From PALSA-350 sp963794165 (lineage in GTDB: Bacteria > Acidobacteriota > Terriglobia > Terriglobales > Acidobacteriaceae): a DNA stretch of 64,000 nucleotides. Where the stretch lies: NCBI GenBank assembly GCA_963794165.1, contig CAWCCT010000001.1:219556-283555 (forward strand). The letters run 5' to 3'. The notes under the pieces are model-generated. The model made no database searches. It had not been told where the DNA came from and saw only the letters and a list, made by a program, of their open reading frames with translations. Shown here in pieces: positions 53,995-62,499 of this stretch; the stretch's first letter is position 1; each line of letters opens with the position of its first letter. Position numbers and translations under genes: made by a program.

Positions 53995-54312
53995 ATGTTG
54001 GCGCAGAATATCGGGATGGATCAGCGCTTCGTTATCGAGAAACTGCGCCACCACGAGCGGGAGCTTAAGGCTGCCGGAATCCTTCACATACGTGTGTTCG
54101 GATCGGTAGCAAGAAATGAGGCGTCCGAGGTTTCTGATATCGATCTCCTGGCTGATTTTGACAAGGCAACGCGAATGACACTGGTCAAAGTGGGAAGCCT
54201 GCAAAGCCGTCTCAGTGAGATGCTTGGCGCTCGTGTCGATTTGTCTTCCGCCGAATGGATGCGCGAACCGATTAAGTCAAAGGCGCTCCGTGAGGCCGTG
54301 ATTGCCTTTTAG
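53995..54312 (+). CDS. MntA-type nucleotidyltransferase antitoxin
   Basis: 105 residues; ATG 54016 (MDQRFVIEKL) is an equally likely start. IRVFGSVARNEASEVSDIDLLADFD is the minimal nucleotidyltransferase motif (GS, DxD), VDLSSAEWMREPIKSKALREAVIAF the end. MntA neutralises HepT by adding AMP to a tyrosine. Overlaps the HEPN gene by 11 bp. Intact. Confidence 0.9.
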   Translation: MLAQNIGMDQRFVIEKLRHHERELKAAGILHIRVFGSVARNEASEVSDIDLLADFDKATRMTLVKVGSLQSRLSEMLGARVDLSSAEWMREPIKSKALREAVIAF

Positions 54313-54654
54313 GGACAAGACCCGACATCTGCGTGACATTTTAGAAGCGATCGATCTTATCGAGTTGTTTCTTGATGGCCTGACCTTTGAGTCTTATCAG
54401 ACCGACCTGAAAACAAAATCAGCGGTTGAACGCCAGATGCAGATTATGACTGAGGCAGCGATTCGTCTCGGCCGGGATGCCGAACAGATCGCACCCGGGC
54501 CGGATGGGAAGGTTTTCGAGGGATGGGGAACCTATTGCGACACGCTTATCACCGGATTGATGACCAAATTATCTGGAATACCGTCAAGGATGAGCTTCCG
54601 CTCATGCGTGAAGCTGCTGTGAAGGCGCTCAGGGTGGACAGTGCCGATATCTAA
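54302..54654 (+). pseudogene. HepT-type HEPN (DUF86) toxin, frameshifted
   Basis: RDKTRHLRDILEAIDLIELF to LGRDAEQIAPGPD is DUF86. Near 54515 the frame slips; the correct continuation MGNLLRHAYHRIDDQIIWNT, ...KDELPLMREAAVKAL, ends at 54654 in another frame and carries the conserved R-x(4-6)-H RNase motif region. As written the product loses that motif, so the toxin is off while the antitoxin is intact. Confidence 0.85.
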
Positions 54655-54667
54655 CACTGCGGAGCCG

Positions 54668-55102
54668 ATCCGGTGCGGGCCGCGATTGCGGCCGGACCAG
54701 AAGCTTGGCCCTGGTCGAGTGCACCCGTTCATTGCGACAGGGCTGCGGCAGATTCATGGCTGGCCATGGAGCTCTGGCGGAGTCGATAATCTACGGCGAG
54801 CTGGAGAGAATATTTGCATGCCGGCGAATCCCAAGCCAAGCTGGCTGCGATTCGTCACAATACCCGCACCGGCCGGCCGCTGGGGTCAGAAGAGTTTACA
54901 CGAGCGGTTGAAGGGCAAACCAAGCGGAGCCTCCGTCTGCAGAAGCGCGGACCCAAGCGAGAGGCCGACCTGAGTGAAAGCCAGGGAACGTTTTCCTTCG
55001 GGGCTTAGTTGCATCTGTTTGCTTCCGCCAGACACGACTGCTTTGCTTCGGGCGCTTGTGAAATCTGGATGGGGGTAAGCCCGTCTGTCCCGCAAATGCC
55101 CT
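54668..55102 (+). pseudogene. RAYT 3' fragment with flank (direct repeat of 53507-53940)
   Basis: Starts at ATCCGGTGCGGGCCGCGA and follows the RAYT gene from NPVRA to its stop (54668-55008; frame broken once), then repeats about 95 bases of 3' flank (GGCTTAGTTGCATCTGTTTG to CGCAAATGCC). It begins 14 bp after the hepT stop, so MntA-HepT sits between two RAYT 3' copies. Confidence 0.88.
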
Positions 55103-55176
55103 GAAGTGGAAAGTGGTCTGGACCCCAAACTTGAGACACTGAAAATAGGGACAAACTGCAGCGAACGGAGGTTCGG

Positions 55177-55548
55177 ATGGCAGTCCGAGTATTCAGTGTG
55201 GAGTTTCGCAGCGCCATTGCCCAGCGGATTCTGAACGGGGAGAGCGTGCTGTCTTTGAGCACGGAGTTCAAGATCAAGCGAAGCATACTTTACCGCTGGC
55301 GCGACGCGTATCGCTTGGCGGGCAAGGATGGTTTCAAGAAGACGCGGGGCCGGCCGCGGGGTGGCTCGGGGCTGGTTATGAAAACGGAGCCGGGTGCGAC
55401 GGCGGCCGATCGGCGGATAGCCGAGTTGGAGCGGCGGATCGGTCGGCTTGCGATGGAAAACGATTTTTTAGCAAGAGCCTTCAAGCGAGTAAAGGAAGCA
55501 CGCTCGAAGAACAGCGCGCCTGGCGAGGCGCGCTGTACGGAGAAGTGA
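55177..55548 (+). CDS. IS3-family OrfA (copy 2)
   Basis: 123 residues, predicted protein identical to the OrfA at 27420-27791, with the same GGAGG ribosome site. Helix-turn-helix plus leucine-zipper-like region. Overlaps orfB by 4 bp. Confidence 0.93.
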   Translation: MAVRVFSVEFRSAIAQRILNGESVLSLSTEFKIKRSILYRWRDAYRLAGKDGFKKTRGRPRGGSGLVMKTEPGATAADRRIAELERRIGRLAMENDFLARAFKRVKEARSKNSAPGEARCTEK

Positions 55549-56405
55549 TGCAGCTGGAAGGCAAAGCGGGTTTGTCCATCACGGAAGCCTGTCAGGCCGC
55601 GAGGTTAGGCCGGTCAGGATTCTACCGCCATTTCGAGGAGCATTTTCCACGCCAGGCTGATACCGAACTGCGCGGGCAGATACAACGAATTTGTCTGGAG
55701 AACCGCTGTTACGGGTCGCGCCGCGTGGCCAGGGAGCTGCGCGAACAAGGTAGGGTTGTAAACCGCAAGCGAGTGATCCGCCTGATGCAGGCCGACAACC
55801 TGCTCTGCCTACGCAAACGGCGCTATGTGTGCACGACCGACTCCCGTCACACTTATGCCGTGTATCCGAACTTGACGCGCGATTGGAAACCGAACGAAAT
55901 CAATCAGCTCTGGGTAGCGGATATCACTTACATCCGCCTGCGAGAATCATTTTTGTATCTCGCCGTCGTGCTGGACGCTTACTCGCGCAAGGTCATCGGC
56001 TGGGCACTGGACAATCATCTTCGCGCTGAGCTTGCTCTGGAAGCGCTCATACTAGCTCTAGCGGATCGTCCGGTGGCTCCGTCCTTGATTCACCACACGG
56101 ATCGAGGCGTGCAGTACTGCGCCCGAGAATATGTAGACGTATTGCTCTCTCATGGCATTCGGATTAGCATGAGCCGCACCGGCAATCCGTACGATAATGC
56201 GCTAGCTGAAAGCTTTATGCGAACGCTTAAGTGCGAGGAGGTCTACCTCCACAGCTATCGCGATCGCGACGATGCTTTACTGCATATTCAAGAGTTCCTG
56301 GACGACATCTACAACTGCCGAAGGCTTCACTCCAGCATCGGGTACATGTCGCCGGTGGCTTTTGAAGCTCTTACTTACCAAAAGCAAGAGGCAATTTCAG
56401 CATGA
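55545..56405 (+). CDS. IS3-family transposase OrfB (copy 2)
   Basis: 286 residues with the full DDE integrase core (VADITYIRL, HHTDRGVQYCA, NALAESFMRTLK), identical in protein to copy 1. The lack of any difference shows both copies moved or converted recently. Confidence 0.95.
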   Translation: MMQLEGKAGLSITEACQAARLGRSGFYRHFEEHFPRQADTELRGQIQRICLENRCYGSRRVARELREQGRVVNRKRVIRLMQADNLLCLRKRRYVCTTDSRHTYAVYPNLTRDWKPNEINQLWVADITYIRLRESFLYLAVVLDAYSRKVIGWALDNHLRAELALEALILALADRPVAPSLIHHTDRGVQYCAREYVDVLLSHGIRISMSRTGNPYDNALAESFMRTLKCEEVYLHSYRDRDDALLHIQEFLDDIYNCRRLHSSIGYMSPVAFEALTYQKQEAISA

Positions 56406-56656
56406 GTTTTTCGAGGCATAAGAAGATCTATCAGTCCGATGGAACCAAGCGGAGGCGGAACAGGCCGCTCCGCCTGCCTGGCGACCATCGTTCCGATGAG
56501 TCTTCAGCCGGTTATTCCTTCCTGGGTTGCTCTCCAGCAGTGCCCACGTCCGCTTCGCCGGCCGCAACCAGCTTCTCGCACTATCCTGCTGCTGTAAACT
56601 GCTCAGCAGCCAAACGTAATCTGTCACCATTTTCCCTGTCTCAATCAAGGGGTCCA

Positions 56657-57164
56657 CTCCAGGGAGATGCGGGACATCCATGATAGGTAACCGTCAAGGG
56701 AAAACGGAGATTTCCCCTGACCTGGTGGAATGGCTTTCCCCAAGCGATTTGCGGAATACGGTTCAGAACTGTCCTCGATCCTTCGCGCAACCAACGCAGT
56801 AGCAGCGTGGCCAGACATCCATTTACGGGAACGGTGAAGCTTCGTCCACGAGGATTGAGTGAGAGTAAGAAAACAGGTGACAGACAGGACGATTACTTGC
56901 ATATACATGGCTCATAGGTGATCGTCCTGTCTGTCACCTCTTTTCGCTGATGCTTCGTCTCGCCCCTCCCGGTTTATCCCGGCGCTCTCTGACGCATAAA
57001 TCCGACGCATAAATCCTGAAGTAGAATGATTCAGATCTGCGTCCGCCAGATCGCCGGAGAGTCGACATTTCGTTCGAGCTGCAGCCGCGGACTGAGGCCC
57101 ATGCACGGCGGCAGGGGCTCCAAGCAAACGGAATGCTTCTGTAATTGTCCTCCGGGAAGTCAGG
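56657..57164. other. Intergenic, hairpin only
   Basis: Between IS3 copy 2 and the glycosidase. Besides the hairpin at 56875-56939 I see no gene; the short frames lack ribosome sites. Confidence 0.5.
56875..56939. repeat. Long hairpin, REP/RAYT-like element
   Basis: Left arm AGGTGACAGACAGGACGAT and right arm ATCGTCCTGTCTGTCACCT pair perfectly over 19 bases; the loop contains TTACTTGCATATACATGG. GTGACAGAC ends and the design match elements moved by RAYT enzymes. Confidence 0.75.
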
Positions 57165-58772
57165 ATGTTCACGATGAAATGCTCCTCAAGCGTAGTGCGG
57201 GCACTGATACTAACTGCTGGCACACTCACGACTATCTGCAATCCATCGGCAAGCGCCCAAGTCGCGGTGTCGCCACAAAGGATGAAAGTTCTCGGCGAGG
57301 TCGATCCCCGCTTCGTCTCGTACAACGTGGAAGCCGTTGAGGTGACCGGAGGGCGTTTCTGGGCACCGTACAAGTCCGCGGCTCAAACAGCTGCTGCCGG
57401 CGCTTCCGACAAAGGTTCCGGAGACCAGCCTGCCGGTATCGATAGCAGCTTCTTTCAATACCGTCCGCCCATCGATCTCTCCAGTCCGAAACTTCGCAAA
57501 CTCGCTTTGGGGCTCGGACCAGCGTACGTCCGCGTCAGCGGTACCTGGCGCAATAGCACGTACTTCCAGAACAACGACGATCCGCCGGTAAAGAGTCCTC
57601 CTGAAGGCTTCAACGGTGTCCTCACGCGCGCGGAGTGGAAGGGGGTTGTCGAGTTTGCGAAGGCCGTGAATGCCGATATCGTCGCTTCGGTGGCGACGAG
57701 CGCGGGAACTCGTGATACGAACGGCGTCTGGACAGCCATACAAGCTAAGCCATGGCTCGATTACACGAAACAGATTGGTGGTCACATAGCGGCGATGGAA
57801 TTTATGAATGAGCCCACGCTGCTCAGCTTCGGCGGTGTACCGAAGGGCTACGATGCCGCAAGCTTCGGCAGGGACGCCAAGATATTCGGGTCCTTTCTGC
57901 GTCGCGAGTCACCGGGGACAATCTACCTGGGGCCGGGCAGCGCGGCGGAGGGGCTTCCACTTCCGTCGATGCCGGGTGGACGTCACTTCGACATCGTTTC
58001 TACAGATGATTTGATGAAGGCGACGGGCCCGATCTTCGACGCCTTCTCCTACCACTTCTATTCCATGCCTTCGCATCGCTGTCTGGGACAGGGCGGCGCC
58101 GACCCCAAACAGTTACTCACCTCTGAGTGGCTGGATCGCGACCTGACCGTATACAACTTTTACGCGAAGGAGCGAGACGCTTATCTGCCGCGCAAAAATA
58201 TTTGGCTCACTGAAACCGGCGAAGGGTCATGCGGCGGAGATACCTGGGCTGCCGAATTCGCCGACAGCTTCCGTTTGCTAGACCAGTTCGGCGCTCTTGC
58301 ACAGAGAAGCGTAAAGACGATTATGTACAACACGCTGGCGAGCAGCGACTACGGCCTGCTAAATGAGGAAACTCTGGAACCGCGCCCCAACTACTGGGCG
58401 GCTCTCCTTTGGAAGCGCACCATGGGAACTCGAGCACTGGACCCCGGGTTTGTGCCCGCAAAGAACCTGCGCGTTTACGCGCAGTGCATGAAGGATTCAA
58501 ACGGCGGTGTCGCTCTCTTGGTCCTCAACATGGACGGAGCTTCCGAAGCATTGCTCAAACTGCCCGTGGCAGGAGAACGGTACAGTCTTTCGTCGCCTGA
58601 TATTTTCGGCCAGACCGTGCTCCTCAACGGCAAGGAACTGAGAGTAGGCCCTGATGGAACGGTTCCCTCGATCCATGGAGAGCCATCACACCCTGGCACT
58701 ACCAAGTTCGCGCCCTTGACCATCACGTTCATCGAGATGCCTTCGGCAGGCAATCAGAATTGCGCCCGGTGA
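57165..58772 (+). CDS. GH79-like (heparanase/beta-glucuronidase-type) exported glycosidase
   Basis: 535 residues; ATG 57165, or 57174. Signal peptide ends PSASAQ (about 31). The (beta/alpha)8 core shows YVRVSGTWRNSTYF, HIAAMEFMNEPTLLSF (acid/base Glu in NEP, about 211), FDAFSYHFY, and NIWLTETGEGSCGG (nucleophile Glu, about 351). A C-terminal beta-sandwich closes it (VALLVLNMDGASEALLKLP). The pattern fits clan GH-A family 79 or a neighbour; substrate probably a uronic-acid glycan. Confidence 0.8.
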   Translation: MFTMKCSSSVVRALILTAGTLTTICNPSASAQVAVSPQRMKVLGEVDPRFVSYNVEAVEVTGGRFWAPYKSAAQTAAAGASDKGSGDQPAGIDSSFFQYRPPIDLSSPKLRKLALGLGPAYVRVSGTWRNSTYFQNNDDPPVKSPPEGFNGVLTRAEWKGVVEFAKAVNADIVASVATSAGTRDTNGVWTAIQAKPWLDYTKQIGGHIAAMEFMNEPTLLSFGGVPKGYDAASFGRDAKIFGSFLRRESPGTIYLGPGSAAEGLPLPSMPGGRHFDIVSTDDLMKATGPIFDAFSYHFYSMPSHRCLGQGGADPKQLLTSEWLDRDLTVYNFYAKERDAYLPRKNIWLTETGEGSCGGDTWAAEFADSFRLLDQFGALAQRSVKTIMYNTLASSDYGLLNEETLEPRPNYWAALLWKRTMGTRALDPGFVPAKNLRVYAQCMKDSNGGVALLVLNMDGASEALLKLPVAGERYSLSSPDIFGQTVLLNGKELRVGPDGTVPSIHGEPSHPGTTKFAPLTITFIEMPSAGNQNCAR

Positions 58773-58800
58773 GAACGAACACCGGATGAATGGTTTATGG

Positions 58801-58858
58801 GTCAGACGGGACTGGGACTTTGCGGAAGCAGCTTGCTGAAAGTACCGGTCCCGGTCAC
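58801..58858. repeat. Copy of the 31776 hairpin, next to intron end
   Basis: The first 37 bases equal 31776-31812; the right arm (GAAAGTACCGGTCCCGGTC) has changed. It adjoins the group II intron 3' end directly. Confidence 0.75.
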
Positions 58859-58892
58859 GGTAGGGACAGCCATCGCTAGCTGCCCCCCGTAC

Positions 58893-58927
58893 AGATCCGT
58901 GCGAGCGGAACTACCGCACACGGCTCT
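58893..58927 (-). ncRNA. Group II intron domain V
   Basis: The minus strand reads AGAGCCGTGTGCGG, then TAGTT, then CCGCTCGCACGGATCT, folding into the 34-35 nt domain V hairpin with the AGC catalytic triad. Followed by a GGGGGGCAGC...GCTGTCCC stem consistent with domain VI. Confidence 0.85.
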
Positions 58928-59766
58928 TACTTTGGATGGATGGCGTCAAAACGAACGTCGGGATAGGGATGCAGGACACGGGCAAGCGGTAGCCATCGCA
59001 CGAAGGTCGGGTGAATGCGCTTCCAACTGGGGCGGCTGCGCTGACTGCGACGGCCCAACATAGTCCGCCACATATGACGCAAGCGCTCGCGGAAGCGTCG
59101 TAATGCCCGCAGGTTTTCAGGAACAGCATGGTAACGGTAGTAGCCTTCAACGACGCGTTTCAGCCATTGTCCGACAGCATTGACTGGTTCATGCAGGCGC
59201 TGACGCAGCTGTGCCTTGATAGCCTGCAGCGTTGCTCGCATGCGTTGACCCATGGTCTTGCGGCGGATAACGAAATGGCCTTTCGAGTTCTTCGCGCAGT
59301 AATGCGTGAACCCAAGGAACGTGAACGTTTCAGGTTTGCCCTCTCCACGCTGTTGCCGTGCGCCCTGCGCGAACCGACCGAACTCGATCAGTCGCGTCTT
59401 CTCCGGATGAAGCTCCAGCTCGAAGGCCGCCAGCCGTTCCCGAAACTCCCTCAGGAACCGCTCTGCGTCCTCACGATGCTCGAAGCCGACCACCAGATCG
59501 TCAGCGTAGCGGACCACGATTAACTCTCCGCTGGCCACTTTCCGGCGCCATACCTCAACCCACAGATCAAAGACATAATGCAGATACACATTCGCCAGAA
59601 GCGGCGAAACCACCGCCCCTTGCGGGGTGCCTGCTTTCGTCTCTGACCATTTGCCGTCCTCCGATACTCCGGCCTTTAGCCACTTCCGTATCAGCCGCAG
59701 GATGCGGGGATCGGCCACTCGATGCTCGATGAACTTCATCGTCCACTCGTGGCTCATGTTATCGAA
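58927..59766 (-). pseudogene. ltrA: Group II intron reverse transcriptase, C-terminal part
   Basis: From FDN and MSHEWTMKFIEHRVADPRILRL to the stop at 58927. RT motifs KAGTPQGAVVSPLLANVYLHYVFD and RYADDLVVGF (YADD, about 84-87 of the ORF), maturase-X region TFLGFTHYCAKNSKGHF and VVEGYYRYHAVPENLRALRRF. The N-terminal RT motifs are 2.7 kb away, across the insertion at the FFDN codons. Cannot make an active enzyme. Confidence 0.92.
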
Positions 59767-59789
59767 GGAAACTACGACACACTACCCAT

Positions 59790-60245
59790 CATCAGGACGT
59801 TCCCGAACGGGTCACGGTTGTTCGTGCTCGTCATCCGTTTGAGGGTAGATCTCTTGAGGTTCTTCGGGCGGTGAGACGCAAGGGGTGTCTGTATCTCATT
59901 CTGATCCTGCCCGATGGGAGTAAGTCTCTGATCCCCGCGGACTGGACAGATTTTCCGTCTCTAACTCAGTCCCGGCAGGTTTTCTCTTTGCATTCCACAG
60001 CAACGCTGGGTTCCGTAGAGGACTTGCTTCACGCACGCACCATCACAGACGCTCTCCTCAACCGCCTTGCGGCCGTTAAGAGCGAGGCGACCGAGAAGGA
60101 GAGCGCACGTGCAGGAGAACCGTCCGAGTCTTTTCGACCTGCTTCTCGACGAAAGTCATCCGTGGGAAGCGTTGCAGGCCGAGCAGCAGCTGCTGGCCAT
60201 CGACATCCTGGCACGGCTCATCGCCAACGCCACCCTGCCCCGTGA
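59790..60245 (+). CDS. Small protein of the recombinase unit (DUF5372-like)
   Basis: The frame is open from before 59790 without a clear ATG; the homologous part seems to begin HQDVPERVTVVRARHPFEG, followed by RSLEVLRAVRRKGCLYLILILPDGSKSLIPADWTDF and a long C-terminal helix. GTG 59871 is the first conventional in-frame start I can name but would remove the conserved front. The short beta-rich protein with a W-D end regularly precedes such recombinases. Role unknown. Confidence 0.6.
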   Translation, partial: HQDVPERVTVVRARHPFEGRSLEVLRAVRRKGCLYLILILPDGSKSLIPADWTDFPSLTQSRQVFSLHSTATLGSVEDLLHARTITDALLNRLAAVKSEATEKESARAGEPSESFRPASRRKSSVGSVAGRAAAAGHRHPGTAHRQRHPAP

Positions 60246-60267
60246 AGAGGTGAAGGACGATGAATGA
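60109..60267 (+). CDS. 52-residue protein of the recombinase unit
   Basis: GTG 60109. NRPSLFDLLLDESHPWEALQ and AEQQLLAIDILARLIANATL, two helices. Overlaps the preceding gene in another frame and the recombinase start by 8 bp. Middle gene of the operon, function unknown. Confidence 0.65.
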   Translation: MQENRPSLFDLLLDESHPWEALQAEQQLLAIDILARLIANATLPREEVKDDE

Positions 60268-62470
60268 CCTCGGTAAGGTAAAGCTCAGTCATACCCGGCG
60301 TGCAGCTTTGGTCTACATCCGTCAGTCCAGTCCTTCGCAGGTGGAATACAACCGGGAATCGACAGCACGTCAGTACGCTCTAGTAGAAAGGGCATGCGAG
60401 CTGGGGTGGGCCAAGGAACAGGTGATCGTCGTTGATGAAGACCTTGGCCTATCTGGCTCCGGATCGGTTAAGCGTTCCGGATTCGCGCGCATGACCGCAG
60501 AAGTGGCACTGGGACATGTAGGCATCGTACTCGGTCTGGAGGTCTCCCGTCTGGCGCGTAACAACGCCGACTGGTACCGGCTGCTTGACCTGTGTGGCAT
60601 GACAGACACTCTGATCGGAGACAGCGATGGGATCTATCATCCGGCTCTTTTCAACGATCGCTTGATCCTGGGCCTAAAAGGCACCATGTCGGAGGCAGAG
60701 CTTCATATCCTGCGCGCTCGGCTCGATGGTGGAATCCGCAACAAGGCCGCGCGCGGCGAGCTGCGTCGCGGTTTGCCCGTGGGTTTTGTATGGGGCGAGG
60801 AGGAGGGCGAGATCCGCTTTCATCCCGACCAAGCCGTGGTGGGCACGATTCGCACGGTGTTCTCGAAGTTCACAGAGTTGGGATCAGCGCGCAAGGTCTG
60901 GCTCTGGTTTCGCTCCGAACGTCTTAGCTTCCCGCTGCGCGCGAGCATGAAAAGCCAGATCCGATGGGTTGCTCCAACGTATACCTCCGTCCATCAAGTG
61001 CTCACCAATCCTGTGTATGCTGGCGCATATGCCTACGGTAAGTGCCGTCACGAACGTTATGTCGATGAGCAGGGCAAGATCCGCAAACGAACACGCCATC
61101 TGCCGCTGTCCGAGTGGGCAGTGCTCCTTCCCGATCACCATCCTGGTTTTATCGACTGGGCAACCTATCAAGCCAACCAGGCCCGCATCGAGGCTAACGT
61201 TCACCCCCAACCTCACCAGGCAGGCGGCGCAGTGAGAGAGGGGGCCGCGCTGCTGCAAGGTCTGGCCACTTGCGGCAAGTGTGGCCGTCGTCTGCATACC
61301 CATTATCGCGGTAGAAATGCTTCGCCTGGCTATCACTGCTCCGGCAAAGATATCATCCAGGGAAGAGGTGTCTACTGCCTCAACGTCGGTGGCATCCAGA
61401 TCGATCAGGCGGTGACAGATGCGTTTCTGAAAGCGTTGACACCCGCTGCGGTGGAAGCTACCGAACAGGCAATGCGACAACTGGAAGCGGATCACGATGC
61501 CGCACTCGGGCAGTGGCGCCTGGCGGTAGAACGCGCGCGCTACGAGGCCGAACGCGCCGAGCGCCAATATCGCTCCGTCGAACCAGAGAACAGGCTGGTG
61601 GCGCGCGGTCTGGAAAGCGAATGGGAGAAACGACTCCGCGAACAGACCGCGGCTGAGGGGGAGCTAGAGCGTCGACAGCGACAGCGTCCACGCTCACTTG
61701 GCCCGGAAGAGAAACGCAGAATCCGTGCTCTCGGTTCCGATCTCCGCAAGGTCTGGACGGCGCCCACAACCACGGATCGCGATCGCAAGGAACTTTTGCG
61801 GACGCTTTTGGAAGAGGTGATTGTGTCCGTTCATCGCCCGGAACATCGCGCCCATTTGACGCTGCGTTGGCGAGGAGGCGAACTCATCGAGATCGATCTT
61901 GCACTGCCGCGCTCTCAGCCACGCGGTCTTCGTACCAGCGAAGATACGATCTCGCTGTTACCTCGGTTGGCGGCCCTGTATCCGGACGAGGTCATCGCCG
62001 GCGTCCTGAATCGTCAGGGACGCAAGACGGCGACCGGAGAACGGTTTACCGCCAATCAGGTGGGCAGCCTGCGGCGTTATCGCGGCATACCGCGTTTCCA
62101 GCCACCGGCGCAACCTCCTCAAGGCGAAGTCGTACCCATCCGCAAAGCCGCGCAAATCCTAGGCATGAACACCTCTACTATCCATCGTTGGCTGGCCGAG
62201 GGCTTCATCGCCGGCGAACAAGTTACGCCCGGGGCGCCATGGCAGATCCGCATCACCGACGAACTGCGAGCACGCATCGTGGAGCAGGCCCCGCCGAACT
62301 ATCTGCCCATGTTGGAAACAACTATCAAACTCGGCGTTTCGCGCCAGACAGTGTTGCAGCGTGTAAAGCGTGGCGAACTCCAAGCCATGCTGGTTACCTG
62401 CGGCCGACGCAAAGGCTTGCGAATCAGACTGGTGGACGATCAACCCGACCTATTCGAAGGTACTTCATGA
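60260..62470 (+). CDS. Large serine recombinase
   Basis: 736 residues. Resolvase domain ALVYIRQSSPSQ (catalytic Ser23 or 24), VDEDLGLSGSGSVKRSGF, LEVSRLARNNADWYRL with the conserved Arg residues, and LKGTMSEAELHILRARL (helix E). Recombinase domain about 190-330; zinc ribbon with CGKCGRR, YHCSG and VYCLN; a coiled coil near 400-470 (ERARYEAERAERQ). Unusually a C-terminal helix-turn-helix tail follows (IRKAAQILGMNTSTIHRWLAEG; IKLGVSRQTVLQRVKRG). Intact and likely the enzyme that inserted this unit. Confidence 0.93.
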   Translation: MNDLGKVKLSHTRRAALVYIRQSSPSQVEYNRESTARQYALVERACELGWAKEQVIVVDEDLGLSGSGSVKRSGFARMTAEVALGHVGIVLGLEVSRLARNNADWYRLLDLCGMTDTLIGDSDGIYHPALFNDRLILGLKGTMSEAELHILRARLDGGIRNKAARGELRRGLPVGFVWGEEEGEIRFHPDQAVVGTIRTVFSKFTELGSARKVWLWFRSERLSFPLRASMKSQIRWVAPTYTSVHQVLTNPVYAGAYAYGKCRHERYVDEQGKIRKRTRHLPLSEWAVLLPDHHPGFIDWATYQANQARIEANVHPQPHQAGGAVREGAALLQGLATCGKCGRRLHTHYRGRNASPGYHCSGKDIIQGRGVYCLNVGGIQIDQAVTDAFLKALTPAAVEATEQAMRQLEADHDAALGQWRLAVERARYEAERAERQYRSVEPENRLVARGLESEWEKRLREQTAAEGELERRQRQRPRSLGPEEKRRIRALGSDLRKVWTAPTTTDRDRKELLRTLLEEVIVSVHRPEHRAHLTLRWRGGELIEIDLALPRSQPRGLRTSEDTISLLPRLAALYPDEVIAGVLNRQGRKTATGERFTANQVGSLRRYRGIPRFQPPAQPPQGEVVPIRKAAQILGMNTSTIHRWLAEGFIAGEQVTPGAPWQIRITDELRARIVEQAPPNYLPMLETTIKLGVSRQTVLQRVKRGELQAMLVTCGRRKGLRIRLVDDQPDLFEGTS

Positions 62471-62499
62471 GTCTGGGGGCAGTATGAAGGTGGATCGAA

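Larger units (their letters stand above)
55119..56656 (+). mobile_element. IS3-family insertion sequence, copy 2
   Basis: 1538 bp from TGGACCCCAAACTTGAGACA to GGGGTCCA, same length as the copy at 26312-27849 but inverted. It lies 16 bp after the RAYT 3' repeat. The two copies enclose 27 kb. Confidence 0.93.
59767..62499 (+). mobile_element. Three-gene large serine recombinase unit inserted in intron
   Basis: ATCGAAG occurs at 59761-59767 and 62494-62500; joining these restores the reverse transcriptase codons for GFFDNMSHEW. The insert of about 2733 bp holds a DUF-type small protein, a 52-residue protein and a 736-residue serine recombinase, all on the plus strand with overlapping genes. ATCGAA is either the duplicated target or the crossover core. 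Confidence 0.85.

Noticed and set aside
58801..58858. Terminator stem used as class C intron target
   Set aside because: The hairpin lies on the 3' exon side of the intron, whereas class C introns insert downstream of a stem in the 5' exon.
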